Shown one piece after another: positions 16,959-25,911 of a stretch of DNA of 52,250 nucleotides; within the stretch, counting starts at the first letter, position 1, and the number at the start of each line of letters is the position of its first letter. Location of the stretch: contig CALUSA010000006.1 in the NCBI GenBank assembly GCA_944323275.1, forward strand, positions 1-52,250, given 5' to 3'. The stretch is from Candidatus Gastranaerophilales bacterium (GTDB lineage: Bacteria > Cyanobacteriota > Vampirovibrionia > Gastranaerophilales > Gastranaerophilaceae). The translations under genes were made by a program, and so were the position numbers. The notes under the pieces were generated by a model. The model had not been told where the DNA came from. It made no database searches and saw only the letters and a program-made list of their open reading frames with translations.

Positions 16959-17780
16959 TTAAACCTCCACAACTTCAATATCAGGCGAAATATGCTCTTT
17001 TAAAGAGGCTTCTACAAAATTCGTCAAAGTGTTTGACGAAAATTTGCAAGATTTGCACATACCTTTCAAAGATACATAAACCTTGTTGTCTTTTACGTCA
17101 ATAAGCTCAATATCTCCGCCGTCTTTGCGAAGTTCATTTGAAATATATTTTTCTATAACATTATTAATTTTTAAAACAAGCTGGGTTACGGACATGTTTT
17201 TTATATCTACTTTTTCTTTTTTATTTTTAAGCTCGTCAATAATTTTTTGTATTGCCACATGGCACTGTCCGCAGGCTCCGCCTGCTTTTGTATAGTTCAT
17301 TACGTCTTCGAGGTCGGTAAGGTTATTTTGCTCAATTGCTTCTCTGATAACGTTTTCTGTCACATGATAACATTTGCAGATTATTTTTTCGTCACAGTGA
17401 AGTGCTGCGTCCTCACCCTTATAATTTGCAATAGCGGACTCTAATGCTTCATGTCCCATTACAGAGCAGTGCATTTTTTGAGGAGGCAGTCCGCCTAAGG
17501 CATCGGCAATCTGCTGATTTGTTATTTTAGAGGCTTCCTCAATTGTCAATCCTTTTATCATTTCTGTTAAAACGCTTGAAGAAGCAACAGCGGAGCCGCA
17601 ACCGAAGGTTTGAAATTTTGCATCCGTTATAACGCCCTTATCGTCAACTTTTAAATATAATTTAAGTGCATCACCGCAAACAAGAGAACCAGCCTCGCCG
17701 ACAGCAGACGGATTTTCTATCTCGCCGACATTTCTCGGATTTTTATAGTGATCCATTACTTTATCCGTATAATCCCACAT
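16959..17780 (-). CDS. nifU: Three-domain NifU iron-sulfur cluster scaffold
   Basis: A 273-residue protein with three modules: an IscU-like N-terminal scaffold (MDHYKNPRNVGE, cluster cysteines in GSLVCGD, FGCGSA and MHCSVMGHE), a central [2Fe-2S] BFD-like domain (CKCYHVTE, GGACGQCH), and a C-terminal Nfu domain with CKSC. The full NifU order is typical of diazotrophs and of anaerobes such as Helicobacter that use NIF as their housekeeping system. AAGGA precedes ATG 17780; a frame extension to 17858 lacks support. No nitrogenase gene is present, so general Fe-S assembly with the downstream NifS is inferred. Confidence 0.93.
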   Translation of the reverse strand: MWDYTDKVMDHYKNPRNVGEIENPSAVGEAGSLVCGDALKLYLKVDDKGVITDAKFQTFGCGSAVASSSVLTEMIKGLTIEEASKITNQQIADALGGLPPQKMHCSVMGHEALESAIANYKGEDAALHCDEKIICKCYHVTENVIREAIEQNNLTDLEDVMNYTKAGGACGQCHVAIQKIIDELKNKKEKVDIKNMSVTQLVLKINNVIEKYISNELRKDGGDIELIDVKDNKVYVSLKGMCKSCKFSSNTLTNFVEASLKEHISPDIEVVEV

Positions 17781-17994
17781 GATACATTCCTTTTCTTTAT
17801 ATTCCCCTTGCCGCACGGCATTAGCCAAATTATTATGCGGTCTTAAAAATTTACACAAACATTTTAGCTCAAAGAATATTAATATTAAATAGAAATTTTA
17901 TTAATTTTTCTTAACAGACATAATAATTATTTTAAAGTTTAACCGTTAATATGCCGATATGATTTTTGTAAATAGCATAGGAGAATAACAAATT

Positions 17995-18126
17995 ATGGAT
18001 AAATATTATTGGCCCGGTGCATACAGCTTTAAATTTGAATTAAAAACACTGCTTGAATGCCTCAAAGAGCAGATAGACATTATTCTTTATAAAATTGATA
18101 AAGCTGACAAAATGGCTCAATTATAA
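17995..18126 (+). CDS. 43-residue small protein
   Basis: ATG at 17995 is preceded by AGGAG (17979-17983) and runs to TAA at 18124. The product MDKYYWPGAYSFKFELKT continues as an amphipathic helix rich in Leu, Ile, Lys and Asp and ends in KMAQL. It has no signal peptide. The function is unknown. It sits between divergent nifU and an exported-protein operon. The evidence for a real gene is the good ribosome site and the GC-richer codons relative to flanking AT-rich DNA. A possible -10 is TATGAT (17958-17963). Confidence 0.55.
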   Translation: MDKYYWPGAYSFKFELKTLLECLKEQIDIILYKIDKADKMAQL

Positions 18127-18175
18127 AACAAAAAAATTTAGCTGTTTTTTAGCTCGGGAGTTTAATACTGCTTAA

Positions 18176-18204
18176 TTGACATTGTGCTATAAACTTTATA
18201 GAAT
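18176..18204 (+). promoter_or_regulatory. Consensus leaderless promoter
   Basis: A perfect -35 TTGACA (18176-18181), a 17-base spacer, and -10 TAGAAT (18199-18204). The predicted +1 is A18211, the first base of the next gene's ATG. This is the clearest of the leaderless promoters in the window. Confidence 0.75.
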
Positions 18205-18210
18205 ATTGAT

Positions 18211-18684
18211 ATGAATAAAGTGTTTATCACAGTGTTGTTTCTTGTATTCTGCTCCGGTGTATTTATTCCTGCACAGGCCCGTGAACGTGTTGTTACGGAA
18301 GTCGGTAAAACAGGAATAATTTCTAACGGTCTTTATTTTAGAATACACGACATAACCACACATTCTAAAAATATTGTGATAACGGTAGAAGCAAAAAACA
18401 AATCAATGCTGAGTCAGGCAGTTTATCTTGAACTTATTGATGCCCAAGGAAAAGCCTATAAAACAGACAGCAAAGAGGATTTAACATTTTTTAAACCGCT
18501 TAAATTCAACAAACCACGTATTCAAAAAATAAATTTTACTGTACCGTCTAATAGCGGAAAATACTGGCTTGTCGTGTACAGCAAAGATATTTTTAAAAAG
18601 AACAAAAAACAAATTATTACAAAAATGCCTTTAAACGAGGCAAAAACAGAACTAAATACAAAGCAGCAAACAAAGGACGATTGA
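18211..18684 (+). CDS. Exported protein of unknown function
   Basis: A 157-residue protein with a signal peptide (MNKVFITVLFLVFCSGVFIPAQA, cleavage after AQA at about residue 23). The mature part looks like an all-beta, immunoglobulin-like domain ('LYFRIHDITTHSKNIVITVEAKN', then strands to about residue 130) similar in style to DUF4352-type exported domains. The charged tail is lysine-rich. It is the first of four same-strand genes that probably form an envelope-related unit with the TPR protein. Confidence 0.7.
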   Translation: MNKVFITVLFLVFCSGVFIPAQARERVVTEVGKTGIISNGLYFRIHDITTHSKNIVITVEAKNKSMLSQAVYLELIDAQGKAYKTDSKEDLTFFKPLKFNKPRIQKINFTVPSNSGKYWLVVYSKDIFKKNKKQIITKMPLNEAKTELNTKQQTKDD

Positions 18685-18709
18685 TTTTTTTAAAAAATCA
18701 TAAGATAAT
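18681..18709 (+). promoter_or_regulatory. Leaderless promoter of the TPR gene
   Basis: -35 TTGATT (18681-18686), a 17-base spacer, and -10 GATAAT (18704-18709), which puts +1 on A18716 of the ATG. The -35 overlaps the last codon and stop of the preceding gene. Confidence 0.6.
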
Positions 18710-18715
18710 CAAACT

Positions 18716-20719
18716 ATGAAAAAGCAAATTACTTTAGCAGTATCTTTAATGTTGGCACTCACACCTGTGTGTTCTGATTTTAGTGCCTGTGCAAAAATGT
18801 CTATGGAATCTTACAAACTTTTTCAGGAATCTAATGTGCTTGAAAAAGACTGTAATTATTCAATGGCAATAGAAAAAATAAAAAGTGCAATCGAGCTTTC
18901 GCCGGATGAAGCAATTTTGTATATAAAACTCGGCGGTTTATATACGGAAATGGGCGACTGGGAAAACGCTCTTATTGCATACAAAAAAGCTATTAAATTA
19001 AAACCGAATGATGCTGTTGTTTACATAAGTATAGGCAACATTTTGCAGCAGCAGCATGATTACGAAAATGCTTTTGCTGCATATAATCAGGCATTAACAA
19101 TATTCCCCGATTATAAATATAACTACCTCAATCTTGCAAGTGTAAAATCATTGCAGGGCGATGATCAGGAAGCAATAAAATATTACAAAACATTCTTGGG
19201 CTATTATCCTGATGATGCGGAAGCCAGAGCAAACCTTGCCTCTATTTATTTAAAGATGGACAAATATCAAGATGCCGCAGATGAGTATGCAACTTTATAC
19301 ACAAAAAATCCTACGGTATTTAAAGAATATGCAAATTACGGGCTTGCATTACTGCGTTCCGGTGATTATACAAACGCTGTTGAAATGTTTAAAAAAGCTG
19401 TAAGAAATGATTCAACGGATTATGCTTCACATGCAAACATGGCACTGGCTTATGTAAGGCTTTCTAAAGACGAGCTTGCGCTTATAGAATTTCGCAATGC
19501 CTTTACAATAAAACCGGACTTAAATGATTTAAAACTGGATTATGCGAATCTGCTTGCCGATATGGGCAAAACGCAGGATGCAATCAACATGTACAAAGAA
19601 TACATACAATACAAACCTAAAGATGCCTCTGCATATTACAATCTGGCACTTGTTTATCAAAAAAGTGAAAAGTTTGATGACGCTATTTTAAATTTTAAAT
19701 CCGCATTGGCAATCGACTCCGCCAATGCAGATGTAAAAAAAGAACTGGCAAGAACTTATCACCTTTGCAAAAATTATAACGAAGCTATCAAATTATATGA
19801 TGAATTATTAGCAGTTGACAAAAATGATTACAACGTGCTTTTCAACAAAGCTATCGCAGAACACGCACTTAACAACTATGATGCGGCAATTTCTATCTAT
19901 AAAAATCTTTACGAACAACGCAATGAGCCTAAAGTCAGAGAATATCTTTACAAAGCATACATTGCACAGGGTGACAGCTATACCCGCAACGGTCAAACAA
20001 AGAAAGCACTCAACAGCTATTCACTTGCTGCAGATTTAAATGCCAATGAAGTTGCTGCTTTTAGAGCAATGGCTGGGCTTTATGATTCAATGGATGCAAA
20101 GGTTAAAGCAGTTGAACAATATGAAAAGGCTCTTGTTATCGAACCTGAAAATATCAATTTAATGATTGATTACGCAAAATTGCTTGTTAAATACGGAAAA
20201 AATCAAGCGGCAATAGCTGTTTATAATAAAATTTTATCACTGGATGTAAAAAATGCTCAGGCTCACGAAGCTCTGGCAGATTTATATACAAAAGAAAATA
20301 TGCTTGATAAAGCTGTTACTGAATACCAAAAGACACTGGAACTTTCTTCTGACAACGAAGCTGTTTTAATAAAACTTGGAAACACATACAAAGCCGGTGA
20401 TAATACAAATGATGCGCTTTTGCAGTACGAAAAAGTACTGACGCTTAATTCTAAAAACACTGACGCAATGTTCAATGCAGGTCTATGCTATGCAGAATTA
20501 AAACAAAAAGACAAAGCTAAAGAAACATTCAATAATGTTATTTTGATAAACCCGAAATATGCCTATGCATATTATGCACTTGGTATGGCTTATGAAGAAG
20601 ACAAAGACTATGAGCAGGCTATTTTGAATTATGAAAAGTTTGTCGGGCTTACTGATGATAACCAGATGAAGTCAGATGTAAAAAAACAGATTGAGTACTT
20701 AAAAAATATTGGTAAATGA
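18716..20719 (+). CDS. Exported tetratricopeptide-repeat protein
   Basis: A 667-residue protein made almost wholly of TPR units from about residue 30 to 660 (roughly 17-18 repeats with the A8-G/P32 pattern, for example 'AIEKIKSAIELSPDEAILYI', 'ALIAYKKAIKLKPNDAVVY'). An N-terminal signal peptide (MKKQITLAVSLMLALTPVCS, then SACA) directs it out of the cytoplasm. TPR superhelices act as protein-binding scaffolds; the partner is not visible. The next gene overlaps its stop by four bases (ATGA), so the two products are translationally coupled. Confidence 0.88.
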   Translation: MKKQITLAVSLMLALTPVCSDFSACAKMSMESYKLFQESNVLEKDCNYSMAIEKIKSAIELSPDEAILYIKLGGLYTEMGDWENALIAYKKAIKLKPNDAVVYISIGNILQQQHDYENAFAAYNQALTIFPDYKYNYLNLASVKSLQGDDQEAIKYYKTFLGYYPDDAEARANLASIYLKMDKYQDAADEYATLYTKNPTVFKEYANYGLALLRSGDYTNAVEMFKKAVRNDSTDYASHANMALAYVRLSKDELALIEFRNAFTIKPDLNDLKLDYANLLADMGKTQDAINMYKEYIQYKPKDASAYYNLALVYQKSEKFDDAILNFKSALAIDSANADVKKELARTYHLCKNYNEAIKLYDELLAVDKNDYNVLFNKAIAEHALNNYDAAISIYKNLYEQRNEPKVREYLYKAYIAQGDSYTRNGQTKKALNSYSLAADLNANEVAAFRAMAGLYDSMDAKVKAVEQYEKALVIEPENINLMIDYAKLLVKYGKNQAAIAVYNKILSLDVKNAQAHEALADLYTKENMLDKAVTEYQKTLELSSDNEAVLIKLGNTYKAGDNTNDALLQYEKVLTLNSKNTDAMFNAGLCYAELKQKDKAKETFNNVILINPKYAYAYYALGMAYEEDKDYEQAILNYEKFVGLTDDNQMKSDVKKQIEYLKNIGK

Positions 20720-21144
20720 GAAATAAAACAAAATATGGTTTAGTTTTATTATGTCTGTTGAGCATATTTGTTTGCAGCGGTTTTGGCTTTAGGTGCCGTA
20801 AAAAAGATGCCTTACTGCTCTTTAACAGTCAGCCGATAACCAATCAAACAATCAACAACGCAGGACGCCATTTCGCTGCCGGAGAAAAGGTTTATTATAT
20901 TTTAATCAACAACGAAGGCTTCAAAGACGATTATATAAGAGTACAAATCATTAAAAAAGAAGAAAAGACAAACCACTGGGGATATAAAATATACTGGTCA
21001 AAAGATTTTCAGATAGATACTTCTTTAGACTATTTTAAATCATATTTTGTTATAGATGAACCGGGCTACTACTTTATGCAGATTTTCTCTTTTGATGACT
21101 TTGATTGGCCTATAATACGTAATGACTTCTGGATAGGTAAATAG
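20716..21144 (+). CDS. Exported hypothetical protein coupled to the TPR gene
   Basis: A 142-residue protein with a hydrophobic N-terminal signal (YGLVLLCLLSIFVCSGFGF). Cysteines at the end of that segment do not form a convincing lipobox, so ordinary export is more likely. The mature part is aromatic-rich and probably all beta, with no recognised family. The start overlaps the TPR stop as ATGA. Confidence 0.65.
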   Translation: MRNKTKYGLVLLCLLSIFVCSGFGFRCRKKDALLLFNSQPITNQTINNAGRHFAAGEKVYYILINNEGFKDDYIRVQIIKKEEKTNHWGYKIYWSKDFQIDTSLDYFKSYFVIDEPGYYFMQIFSFDDFDWPIIRNDFWIGK

Positions 21145-21551
21145 TGCTCAGAGATTTATTCTTATACATAAAATTTTATCTTGACAGAATTTTTTCTTCC
21201 AAATACAAAATAGAAGGAAAATGTCTTCAATGCGGAGCCTGCTGCAAGAATATAGTCTTTATGATAGAAGACAAATATGTTAAAGATGTAAAACAGTTTG
21301 AAGATTTAAAAAAGTTTGACAAAAAATACAACTGCTTTGAAATTGCGGGTAGAAACGAAAAAGGAATATTGCTGTTCAAATGTAAATCATTAGATAAAAA
21401 TAATCTCTGCAAAGATTATCTTTTTCGCTCTCTTTACTGCAGAATGTATCCTATGGTTAACTCAAAAATAAGGCTTGGAGGATGTGAAACCTTTGACAGC
21501 TGCGGATACAAAATAATAATTAACAAAAAATTTGATGAATTTTTAAAATAA
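21144..21551 (+). CDS. YkgJ-family cysteine-cluster protein
   Basis: A 135-residue protein with the CxxCxxCC cluster (CLQCGACC, near residue 27) and later cysteines in LFKCKSLDKNNLCKDY, LYCRMYP and GGCETFDSCGY. This is the layout of the YkgJ / UPF0153 family, proposed to bind zinc or iron-sulfur. The biochemical role is unknown. It starts with GTG, sharing one base with the preceding TAG stop, so it belongs to the TPR operon and closes it before a terminator. Confidence 0.82.
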   Translation: MLRDLFLYIKFYLDRIFSSKYKIEGKCLQCGACCKNIVFMIEDKYVKDVKQFEDLKKFDKKYNCFEIAGRNEKGILLFKCKSLDKNNLCKDYLFRSLYCRMYPMVNSKIRLGGCETFDSCGYKIIINKKFDEFLK

Positions 21552-21566
21552 CAATTATTTAATTAC

Positions 21567-21602
21567 AAAAGCCTTCGCTTAATGAATAACGAAGGCTTTT
21601 TG
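21567..21602. terminator. Bidirectional intrinsic terminator
   Basis: An 11-bp stem AAAAGCCTTCG/CGAAGGCTTTT with a 12-base loop and T/A runs on both sides. It separates the YkgJ gene from convergent glnA. Confidence 0.9.
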
Positions 21603-21617
21603 TAACATCTGAAGGGT

Positions 21618-22985
21618 TTAATATTTTTCAAGATATTCTTTTGTTTCCCAAGGAGAAACATCAGTTCTGTATCTATCCCATTCTATTTCTTTAGCCATAA
21701 CAAATTCGTTAAAGATATGTTCGCCGAGGGCTTTTCTGACAATTTTGCTTTTTTTCATCAAGGCAAGAGCTTCATTCAAACTCCCCGGCAATGAATCAAT
21801 ATGACTGCGTTTTCTTTCTTTTGCACTCATTTCATAAATATTTTCTTCTGTTTGCAGCGGAGGTTTTACTTGATTTTTTACCCCTTCCATAGCTACCGTC
21901 AAAAGGACAGCCATAACAAGATAAGGGTTGCAAGAACCGTCAGGCGAGCGCAATTCTATTCTCGTTGCATTACCTCTTTTGGCAGGAACTCTTATAAGTG
22001 CACTTCTGTTAGATAACGACCACGCTATATATACAGGGGCTTCATACCCCGGTACAAGTCGTTTATAACTGTTAACCGTAGGATTGGTAACAGCAGTGAA
22101 GTCTTTTACATTTTCAAGAATTGCACCTATTGTATAAAGAGCCTCTTTAGAAAGCTGATATGCGGAATCTTCCGAATAAAAAGCATTTTTGTCTTCTTTA
22201 ATATTGTACAAAGAAATATTACAGTGCATACCTGAGCCATTAATGCCGTAAATAGGTTTAGGCATAAAGGTTGCATGCAGCCCGTTTTTATCAGCACAGG
22301 CTTTAACAGCATATTTAAACGTAACAATATTGTCTGCTGCGGTAAGTGCGTCTGCATATTTAAAATCAATTTCGTGCTGACCTCTTGCAACTTCGTGGTG
22401 GCTTGCTTCTATCTCAAAACCAAGACGCTCAAGATTGTCAACAATTTCGGCTCTTATATCTTCGCCCTTGTCATCAGGTCCTACATCGTAATACCCTGCT
22501 GCATCATGGGTAGAAGTTGTTGGCATACCGTCTTCATCTTTTTTAAATAAAAAGAATTCAGCTTCCGGTCCTACGTTCATAACAAAACCCATTTCCTCAG
22601 CTTCTTTAATAACTCTTTTCAAATTACATCTTGGACAGCCTTCAAAGGGAGTACCGTCGGAATTATATATATCACATATGATTCTGGCTACATTCCACTC
22701 GCCTTCTTTACATCTCCACGGCAAAATTGCAAAGGTCGAACGATCAGGATGAAAACACATGTCTGAGGTTTCTATGCTACGGAACCCTTTAATAGAAGAC
22801 CCGTCAAGCATAAGCTCGTTATTCAAGATTTTATCTATCTGTCCTGCAGGTACAGCCAAATTTTTAACCATACCGTTAATATCAACAAATTGCAATCTAA
22901 CAAATTTAACTTTGTGAACAACAATTAATTTTTTAATTTCTTCTTTTGACAACTCGACTCCCGGTTTGGGAATATAGGTACTCAT
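21618..22985 (-). CDS. glnA: Glutamine synthetase type I (alpha subgroup)
   Basis: A 455-residue enzyme that joins ammonia and glutamate with ATP hydrolysis; the central nitrogen-assimilation step. Motifs include the DGSSIKGF latch, VGPEAEFFLF, HHEVARGQHEIDF (metal ligands), NGSGMHCNISL, and NRSALIRVPA with RIELRSPDGSCNPY. The length and the 'NIYEMSAKERKR' segment, which lacks the adenylylation-tyrosine loop of the beta type, fit GSI-alpha as in Firmicutes. Cyanobacteria proper mostly use GSI-beta or GSIII, so this is a point of interest. AAAGGAG precedes the ATG. Confidence 0.95.
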   Translation of the reverse strand: MSTYIPKPGVELSKEEIKKLIVVHKVKFVRLQFVDINGMVKNLAVPAGQIDKILNNELMLDGSSIKGFRSIETSDMCFHPDRSTFAILPWRCKEGEWNVARIICDIYNSDGTPFEGCPRCNLKRVIKEAEEMGFVMNVGPEAEFFLFKKDEDGMPTTSTHDAAGYYDVGPDDKGEDIRAEIVDNLERLGFEIEASHHEVARGQHEIDFKYADALTAADNIVTFKYAVKACADKNGLHATFMPKPIYGINGSGMHCNISLYNIKEDKNAFYSEDSAYQLSKEALYTIGAILENVKDFTAVTNPTVNSYKRLVPGYEAPVYIAWSLSNRSALIRVPAKRGNATRIELRSPDGSCNPYLVMAVLLTVAMEGVKNQVKPPLQTEENIYEMSAKERKRSHIDSLPGSLNEALALMKKSKIVRKALGEHIFNEFVMAKEIEWDRYRTDVSPWETKEYLEKY

Positions 22986-23026
22986 AGCATACTCCTTTGT
23001 TTCGTAGTGTTTATTATTACTTTTTA

Positions 23027-23055
23027 ATTATGATGAATTTAGCGATTTTGTGCAA
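23027..23055 (-). promoter_or_regulatory. Candidate glnA promoter
   Basis: On the minus strand, TTGCAC (23055-23050) and CATAAT (23032-23027) are spaced by 17 bases, with predicted +1 near 23020. The 5' leader would be about 35 bases before the AAAGGAG ribosome site. Confidence 0.45.
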
Positions 23056-23100
23056 TAAAATCTTTTTATTTTCTTATTTGTTGAGTTTTTTAAAACAATA

Positions 23101-23122
23101 AATGTTAATATTTACTAACATT
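23101..23122. promoter_or_regulatory. Inverted repeat upstream of glnA
   Basis: AATGTTA-(8 bases)-TAACATT is a perfect 7-bp inverted repeat centred about 90 bases upstream of the predicted glnA start. It resembles, but does not match in spacing, the GlnR/TnrA site TGTNA-N7-TNACA. The remainder of the 300-base gap up to 23316 is very AT-rich and holds no gene that I see. Confidence 0.35.
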
Positions 23123-23316
23123 AATCATAAAATTTTGTTACTTATTTAGAAAATAAAAATAAAAAAATTCCAAAATAATATCAAATATTTTTATAATTTT
23201 ACGTATTATTATATAAAAAATTTTATATTTATACTATGTAACAAATAGTTAAAAAAATAGCAAAAAATATTATTTACTGCGTTATTATGACCAGTAGGAT
23301 ATTTAGGAGAATATAT

Positions 23317-24588
23317 ATGACTATTTCTGCAATTACTGCTAATATAACAACACACAAACCCGTGCAGTCAAATTTTCAAGCTGCAAAGAGCAATGTTTCT
23401 TTTAAAGGTTTAGAACCAGAAAAAGATGTAAAAAAAGATGCCATTGATTTTACAAGAGCATTTTTTAATATGGAATTTGAAAACAACATTAATACAAAAA
23501 GCTCTGCCATAAGACAAAAAGATGCCTCTGGCAAAATTATAAAAGAAATTATACTTGATGCACAAAAAATCCCAATGCAAATGACAGAAAGAAATGAAGG
23601 TCAAAATACAAGAGTAACGTATTTTGAAAAAGACGGTGCAACTGTTAAAGAATATAAAGAATACGCTGCAGATGACGAAAATATTCTGTTGAAGCATTTT
23701 CAATATAATGAAGAAAATTTCCCTTATATAGAAGAATATAACCGCAACGGCATATTAATAAAAAAAGAAAAACATAAAAAAGCTTATGACCAAACAAACC
23801 ATACCTTCTGGCTTGAAAAAACATTAACCTCTATTTACGATGAAAAAACCGGCAAAATAATTGAACACATTGAAGCTTTGCCAATTATGGCTCCACGAGT
23901 AACTAAATATAAATATAATGACAAAAATCAACTGATACAAACAACCTTGACAAATAGAGATTATAGAGAAATTACAGATTACAATCCCCAAACAGAACTT
24001 CCACAACATTCAGAAAGACACTATTTTTCACAAGAAGAAAACCCGGAAGCCCGCAGTGCAAGTTACGGTGCAGATTATTATACGGAATATGTATATGATT
24101 CCCACAACAGATTAATAAAAGAAAAAACTTTCAATAAACGAGATAATAGGTTCGAGTACGGTAAAAAGTATAATCCGGAAACAGGTAAAACAATACTTGA
24201 AGCTTCCAGAGGACACGCAACACATTATGACAAAGACGGGGATATAGACATAGAGAGAACAACAAGTTATCCTAATACTGTCAAAACATTATATTACGAT
24301 AAAGAACAGGCGGTTCCGTACAGAGAGATATATAAAGACGGAAATAATTACAGAATTGACAGAATATACAAACCTGATAAAGAAAAATATAAGAACAACC
24401 TACACCGCATAGAATCCCAAAAATTATTAACTAGGACTCACTCGGATTTGGACGAATATCATTTTAAAAAATTAATAAATCGTTTTACTCATTGGAATGT
24501 TATTTCCATCCAAAAAGATTATACCGACGACAATTATGATATTTACAAAATAAAATTACCCAAAAATTCGCAGCAAGACGATTTTTAA
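23317..24588 (+). CDS. Unknown protein with SFKG N-terminus and YD-like repeats
   Basis: A 423-residue protein of no recognised family. AGGAG seven bases before ATG 23317 makes this start better than the frame start at 23287. The N-terminal 40 residues are low-complexity and end in NVSFKG. The body has YD/RHS-like beta repeats ('YNDKNQLIQTT', 'YDSHNRLIKEKTF', 'YNPETGKTI', 'IYDEKTGKIIEH'), each a strand-turn unit with a Tyr-Asp/Asn and Gly/Asn turn. No signal peptide is present. This class of protein is common in gut Melainabacteria-like genomes as far as I can judge. Confidence 0.7.
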   Translation: MTISAITANITTHKPVQSNFQAAKSNVSFKGLEPEKDVKKDAIDFTRAFFNMEFENNINTKSSAIRQKDASGKIIKEIILDAQKIPMQMTERNEGQNTRVTYFEKDGATVKEYKEYAADDENILLKHFQYNEENFPYIEEYNRNGILIKKEKHKKAYDQTNHTFWLEKTLTSIYDEKTGKIIEHIEALPIMAPRVTKYKYNDKNQLIQTTLTNRDYREITDYNPQTELPQHSERHYFSQEENPEARSASYGADYYTEYVYDSHNRLIKEKTFNKRDNRFEYGKKYNPETGKTILEASRGHATHYDKDGDIDIERTTSYPNTVKTLYYDKEQAVPYREIYKDGNNYRIDRIYKPDKEKYKNNLHRIESQKLLTRTHSDLDEYHFKKLINRFTHWNVISIQKDYTDDNYDIYKIKLPKNSQQDDF

Positions 24589-24689
24589 ACTATTGTTTGC
24601 AAACTCTGCCTAAAATTGCTATATTATAATAACTATTTTAAGTTGCATTGGAAAGTTATCAATAGCGCACACGACTTGGCGGAGAAAAA

Positions 24690-25892
24690 ATGTTAACAAT
24701 AGACAAAATAATAAAAGCGGCTGAAACACTCAAACCTGTTATAAGAAAAACAGATTTAATATATTCTTCTGCATTGTCAAAAGATAATGAAATTTATTTA
24801 AAATCAGAAAATCTTCAAATAACAGGTTCATTTAAAGTCCGTGGTGCTTATGTCAAAATAGCAGGATTGTCCGAAGAACAAAAAAGCAAAGGCATTATAG
24901 CTTGTTCAGCAGGCAATCATGCACAGGGGGTTGCGCTCTCCGCACACAAAAATAACATAACCTCAACAATTTTTATCCCGAGCACAGCACCTATTTCTAA
25001 AATAGAAGCAACGAAAAAATTAGGCGCAAATGTAAGGCTCGTAGATGGTGTGTACGACGATGCATATAATGAAGCCGTAAAATTCCAACAAGAAACAGGT
25101 GCCGAATTTATACATCCGTTTGATGATGAAGACGTAATAGCTGGTCAGGGAACAATTGCCCTTGAAATAATAGAACAGCTTCCGGATGTTGATGCTGTTA
25201 TTGTACCTATAGGCGGCGGCGGTCTGATTTCCGGTATTGCATACACAATAAAAATGCTTAAACCTGACTGTAAAGTTTATGGAGTACAGGCAGCAGGGGC
25301 GGGCAGTATGTACAATTCCATAGAAAAAAATGAACGTATAGAGTTGCCGTCAGTTTCTACTTTTGCGGACGGAACTGCCGTAAAAATGCCCGGGGAAAAC
25401 ACTTTTGAATACTGCCAAAAATATGTGGACAAAATTGTTACAGTATCTGATGACGAAACAGCTACTGCCGTTTTATCGCTTATTGAATCTCAAAAGTTGA
25501 TTGCAGAAGGTGCCGGTGCACTAAGCGTTGCTGCTGCAATATTCAAAAAGCTGCCCGTTGACGGTAAAAAAGTTGTATGCGTTGTTTCCGGAGGAAATAT
25601 TGACGTTAACATACTGTCACGTGTCATAAACAGAGGTCTTTTAAAATCAGGCAGAATTGCTGATTTAACAATAGAAATGCTCGACAAACCGGGACAATTA
25701 AAAGAAGTTTCCCGTATTATTGCAGATTTAGGCGCAAACGTAATAAGGGTAAGACACAATCAAGGCGGTGAAAATACGGATATAAATGATTGTTACCTTA
25801 AAATAACAATGGAAACACGAAATATGCGTCACCTGTGCGAAATTAAACAAGCATTAATCGACGCAGGCTACAAATTAACGTCAGAGAAATAG
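24690..25892 (+). CDS. ilvA: Threonine ammonia-lyase (threonine/serine dehydratase)
   Basis: A 400-residue PLP enzyme that converts threonine to 2-oxobutanoate and ammonia by way of an enamine. The PLP lysine is Lys49 in GSFKVRGA; the phosphate-cup loop is IGGGGLISG. The C-terminal ~75 residues form one ACT domain (IEMLDKPGQLKEVSRII). This is the short, single-ACT form found in clostridia and archaea. Whether it feeds isoleucine synthesis or threonine catabolism is not clear, because no ilvBCD genes adjoin. GGAG precedes the ATG; ridA follows after 19 bases. Confidence 0.93.
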   Translation: MLTIDKIIKAAETLKPVIRKTDLIYSSALSKDNEIYLKSENLQITGSFKVRGAYVKIAGLSEEQKSKGIIACSAGNHAQGVALSAHKNNITSTIFIPSTAPISKIEATKKLGANVRLVDGVYDDAYNEAVKFQQETGAEFIHPFDDEDVIAGQGTIALEIIEQLPDVDAVIVPIGGGGLISGIAYTIKMLKPDCKVYGVQAAGAGSMYNSIEKNERIELPSVSTFADGTAVKMPGENTFEYCQKYVDKIVTVSDDETATAVLSLIESQKLIAEGAGALSVAAAIFKKLPVDGKKVVCVVSGGNIDVNILSRVINRGLLKSGRIADLTIEMLDKPGQLKEVSRIIADLGANVIRVRHNQGGENTDINDCYLKITMETRNMRHLCEIKQALIDAGYKLTSEK

Positions 25893-25911
25893 AAAAATAA
25901 AGGAATAGGTT

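Noticed and set aside
15745-17780. Nitrogen-fixation cluster
   Set aside because: nifU and nifS are present, but no nitrogenase structural or cofactor gene is in the window; these two serve general Fe-S assembly in many anaerobes.
22986-23316. NtcA binding site upstream of glnA
   Set aside because: No GTA-N8-TAC match was found by eye; only the TGTTA-N8-TAACA repeat is there.
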